DNA of 64,000 nucleotides from contig NZ_CALHDW010000018.1 of the NCBI RefSeq assembly GCF_938023125.1, forward strand, positions 1 to 64,000, read 5' to 3'. Below, one piece after another: positions 62,395-64,000 of this stretch (position 1 is its first letter; every line of letters starts with the position of its first letter). This DNA is from an uncultured Porphyromonas sp. (lineage in GTDB: Bacteria; Bacteroidota; Bacteroidia; Bacteroidales; Porphyromonadaceae). Below the pieces are notes generated by a model. It was not told the DNA's origin, searched no databases, and saw only the letters and a list, made by a program, of their open reading frames with translations. The position numbers and the translations under genes were made by a program.

Positions 62395-63429
62395 ATGAAG
62401 ACAATTACACACAAGGCACTACTCCTATGCCTGATCTTACCCCTCATAGCCACGACCAGCTATGGGCAAGAGGAGTTTGACCCCAACCGCTACCTAGGGC
62501 TCACCACGACGCTCAATGCAGGGGAGAAGGTAGAGATCGCAATCAGTAAAGATGCTTGGATCGACCTCAACGCCAATGGTCAGCAAGACGAAGGCGAAGT
62601 GGTTAGATTAAAGTCCATGGACGGTCAGCCTGATCAAGGCATACAGAACTTTACCGTAACCCTATCGGCACAGACTTTTAGGATCTATGGCAACTTTAAC
62701 GAGATCATACTACGTAAGTGGAGACTCTCCAAGATCGACGTCAGTCGTATGACACAGCTCACCTACCTAGGCGTACCTTATAGTAAGCTGGATGAGATCG
62801 ATCTGTCGGCACTGACCAAGCTCAAGAGCTTCGAGGGGCGCAACAATCGGTTTACAGAGTTAGACCTGTCGCATCAGCCCAACCTGGAGCTGGTAGAGGT
62901 CATCTCCAACGATCTGACTCGTCTAGACATCACCAAGAAGCCGCATCTCTACTTCGTCGGTGTCGCACACAACGCGATACGAGATGAAGCGATGGACCTC
63001 CTTGTCAATGCACTACCAATGCGTAGCGAGGGCGAGTTCAACGAAGGCCAGCTATATATCTACACGCTCAATGAGCCTACCGAAAAGAACTACGTAACCG
63101 ACCGACAGGCCGCCATAGCTGACGGTAAGTATTGGAACGTGCAGGCCTGGGACAAGTCTCGTAATGACTGGGTCAAGTACCTAGGAGAGCCCACGGCAAT
63201 CACAGAGGTAGCTACGACTCAGACGGAGCTTAGAGCTCTCTACTCAGGCTCGGCACTCGTCCTCATAGGTACCACCCTCGATGAGCCGGTGCGGATCTAC
63301 GACTATTCGGGAGCCCTCCTAGCCACCTTCGCCGGGGATCTGGAGACCACCACATACCCCATTGCTCTACCTGCAGGTAGCTACATCATCACCCACTGCG
63401 GAGCGACAACCACACTGCAAGTACTATAA
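62395..63429 (+). CDS. LRR surface protein 3, short, T9SS domain
   Basis: The protein has 344 aa with a signal peptide to ~residue 24 (TTSYGQ). The EF-type loop is intact (D57-x-N59-x-N61-G-x-x-D65-x-x-E68 in AWIDLNANGQQDEGEVV), then FRIYGNFNEI and only 4-5 LRRs (LTYLGVPYSKLDEIDLSAL). Residues ~268-344 form a T9SS sorting domain (EPVRIYDYSGALLATF, LPAGSYIITH). It follows gene 2 by 22 nt. Confidence 0.86.
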   Translation: MKTITHKALLLCLILPLIATTSYGQEEFDPNRYLGLTTTLNAGEKVEIAISKDAWIDLNANGQQDEGEVVRLKSMDGQPDQGIQNFTVTLSAQTFRIYGNFNEIILRKWRLSKIDVSRMTQLTYLGVPYSKLDEIDLSALTKLKSFEGRNNRFTELDLSHQPNLELVEVISNDLTRLDITKKPHLYFVGVAHNAIRDEAMDLLVNALPMRSEGEFNEGQLYIYTLNEPTEKNYVTDRQAAIADGKYWNVQAWDKSRNDWVKYLGEPTAITEVATTQTELRALYSGSALVLIGTTLDEPVRIYDYSGALLATFAGDLETTTYPIALPAGSYIITHCGATTTLQVL

Positions 63430-63465
63430 GTTTATCTCTCACAACAATCAAGCATATACTAAGCT

Positions 63466-64000
63466 ATGAACAAACGAGCTACACGATTCATACCCCTCAT
63501 ACTACTCTTGCTGCTGCCACTCAGCACCCATCTGCGTGCCCAAGTGACACCGGCACCTATCGATGGACCTCGTGTTACCTTGACGACCGACCTACCCGCC
63601 GGCTCTAGTCTAGGTATAGCTTTTGTACCACACGATGAGACCGTCTGGGTAGATGTCAATGGCAATGGCATCTGCGACAGAGGCGAGGGCAGAGCCAAGG
63701 GCAACATCGGCAAGACAAACATCATGATCGTCGTCCTTGTCAAGCCGAGCGTCACAATCTATGGTCCCATAGATGCGATCCGCTTTGGAGGCCTAGATCT
63801 CGCAGGGCTCGAGGTCAGTAAGATGCCTAAGCTAAAAGAGATCCAGTGCTTCAATAACCGGATAGACCATCTAGACCTCTCTGGCAGCACAGGACTACAA
63901 ACGCTCTTTTGCTTTCAAAATAAAATCACCTCGCTAGACCTCTCTGCATGTAAGGAGATAAACGACATACGTTGCTTCTACAATCAAATCGGAGAGGAAC
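63466..64000 (+). CDS. LRR surface protein 4, N-terminal part, cut by window edge
   Basis: An open frame from ATG 63466 runs off the window (178 codons). It starts MNKRATRFIPLILLLLLPLS, a signal peptide ending near LRAQ. The EF-type loop is at residues 63-74 (VWVDVNGNGICDRGEG), followed by VTIYGPIDAIRF and the first LRRs (LKEIQCFNNRIDHLDLSGS). Plan and spacing (36 nt after gene 3) mark it as a fourth member of the tandem cluster. The C-terminus is unseen. Confidence 0.88.
   Translation, partial: MNKRATRFIPLILLLLLPLSTHLRAQVTPAPIDGPRVTLTTDLPAGSSLGIAFVPHDETVWVDVNGNGICDRGEGRAKGNIGKTNIMIVVLVKPSVTIYGPIDAIRFGGLDLAGLEVSKMPKLKEIQCFNNRIDHLDLSGSTGLQTLFCFQNKITSLDLSACKEINDIRCFYNQIGEE

Overview
The window reads as chromosome of a Bacteroidales species, most likely Porphyromonas. 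The supporting features are fused SecD-SecF, many secreted proteins with type IX secretion (T9SS) C-terminal domains, DUF2723, GSCFA, DUF1573 and Omp28 families, a long-form NusB, a histidine-to-glutamate operon, and repeated use of the Bacteroidetes promoter pattern TTG-N19/20-TAnnTTTG. Genus is inferred from gene content; species is not assigned.

Layout. 1-3956: the leader-distal part of a large CRISPR array (60 repeats, 59 spacers, type I-C-like repeat) that continues past the left edge; no cas gene is in view. 4108-9786: minus-strand housekeeping genes (DUF2723/GT117 membrane enzyme, ogt, plsC, nusB). 9909-11006: an IS30-family element whose transposase carries two frameshifts. 11112-15128: a 1338-residue T9SS cargo protein. 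15260-24888: secDF, rsmH, RNase P RNA, an operon meaB / small acidic protein / trmB / mrp, and two DUF1573 proteins. 25429-32379: plus-strand envelope genes (Omp28-like lipoprotein, two large secreted proteins, one lipoprotein). 32565-33934: tRNA-Arg(CCG), tRNA-Pro(TGG), an FMN riboswitch and ribB. 34053-37307: pabB, pabC, DUF3109, lrgA, lrgB. 37337-45124: minus-strand operon argS-mnmA-thioredoxin-like-GSCFA, then cobB and rpsA. 45401-49805: ftcD-hutI-fchA-hutH, which with an unlinked urocanase would convert histidine to glutamate and one-carbon units. 50052-55892: tRNA-Gln(CTG), mdh, a phosphoethanolamine-transferase-like sulfatase-fold protein and a CPA2 antiporter. 56023-57833: a two-gene secreted-protein operon, one member paralogous to the gene at 26709. 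58336-64000: four tandem plus-strand leucine-rich-repeat surface proteins, the last cut by the window edge.

The most unusual features are: (i) the LRR surface-protein cluster, whose best promoter lies inside a 99-bp relic of an IS30-type end that matches the terminus of the element 47 kb away; (ii) a spacer present twice with a single terminal-base difference, and two spacers that overlap by 16 nt on opposite strands; (iii) a 22-bp palindrome over the promoter of the riboswitch-controlled ribB gene; (iv) two diverged secreted paralogues in different contexts. All functional statements rest on motif recognition by eye; no search was run.
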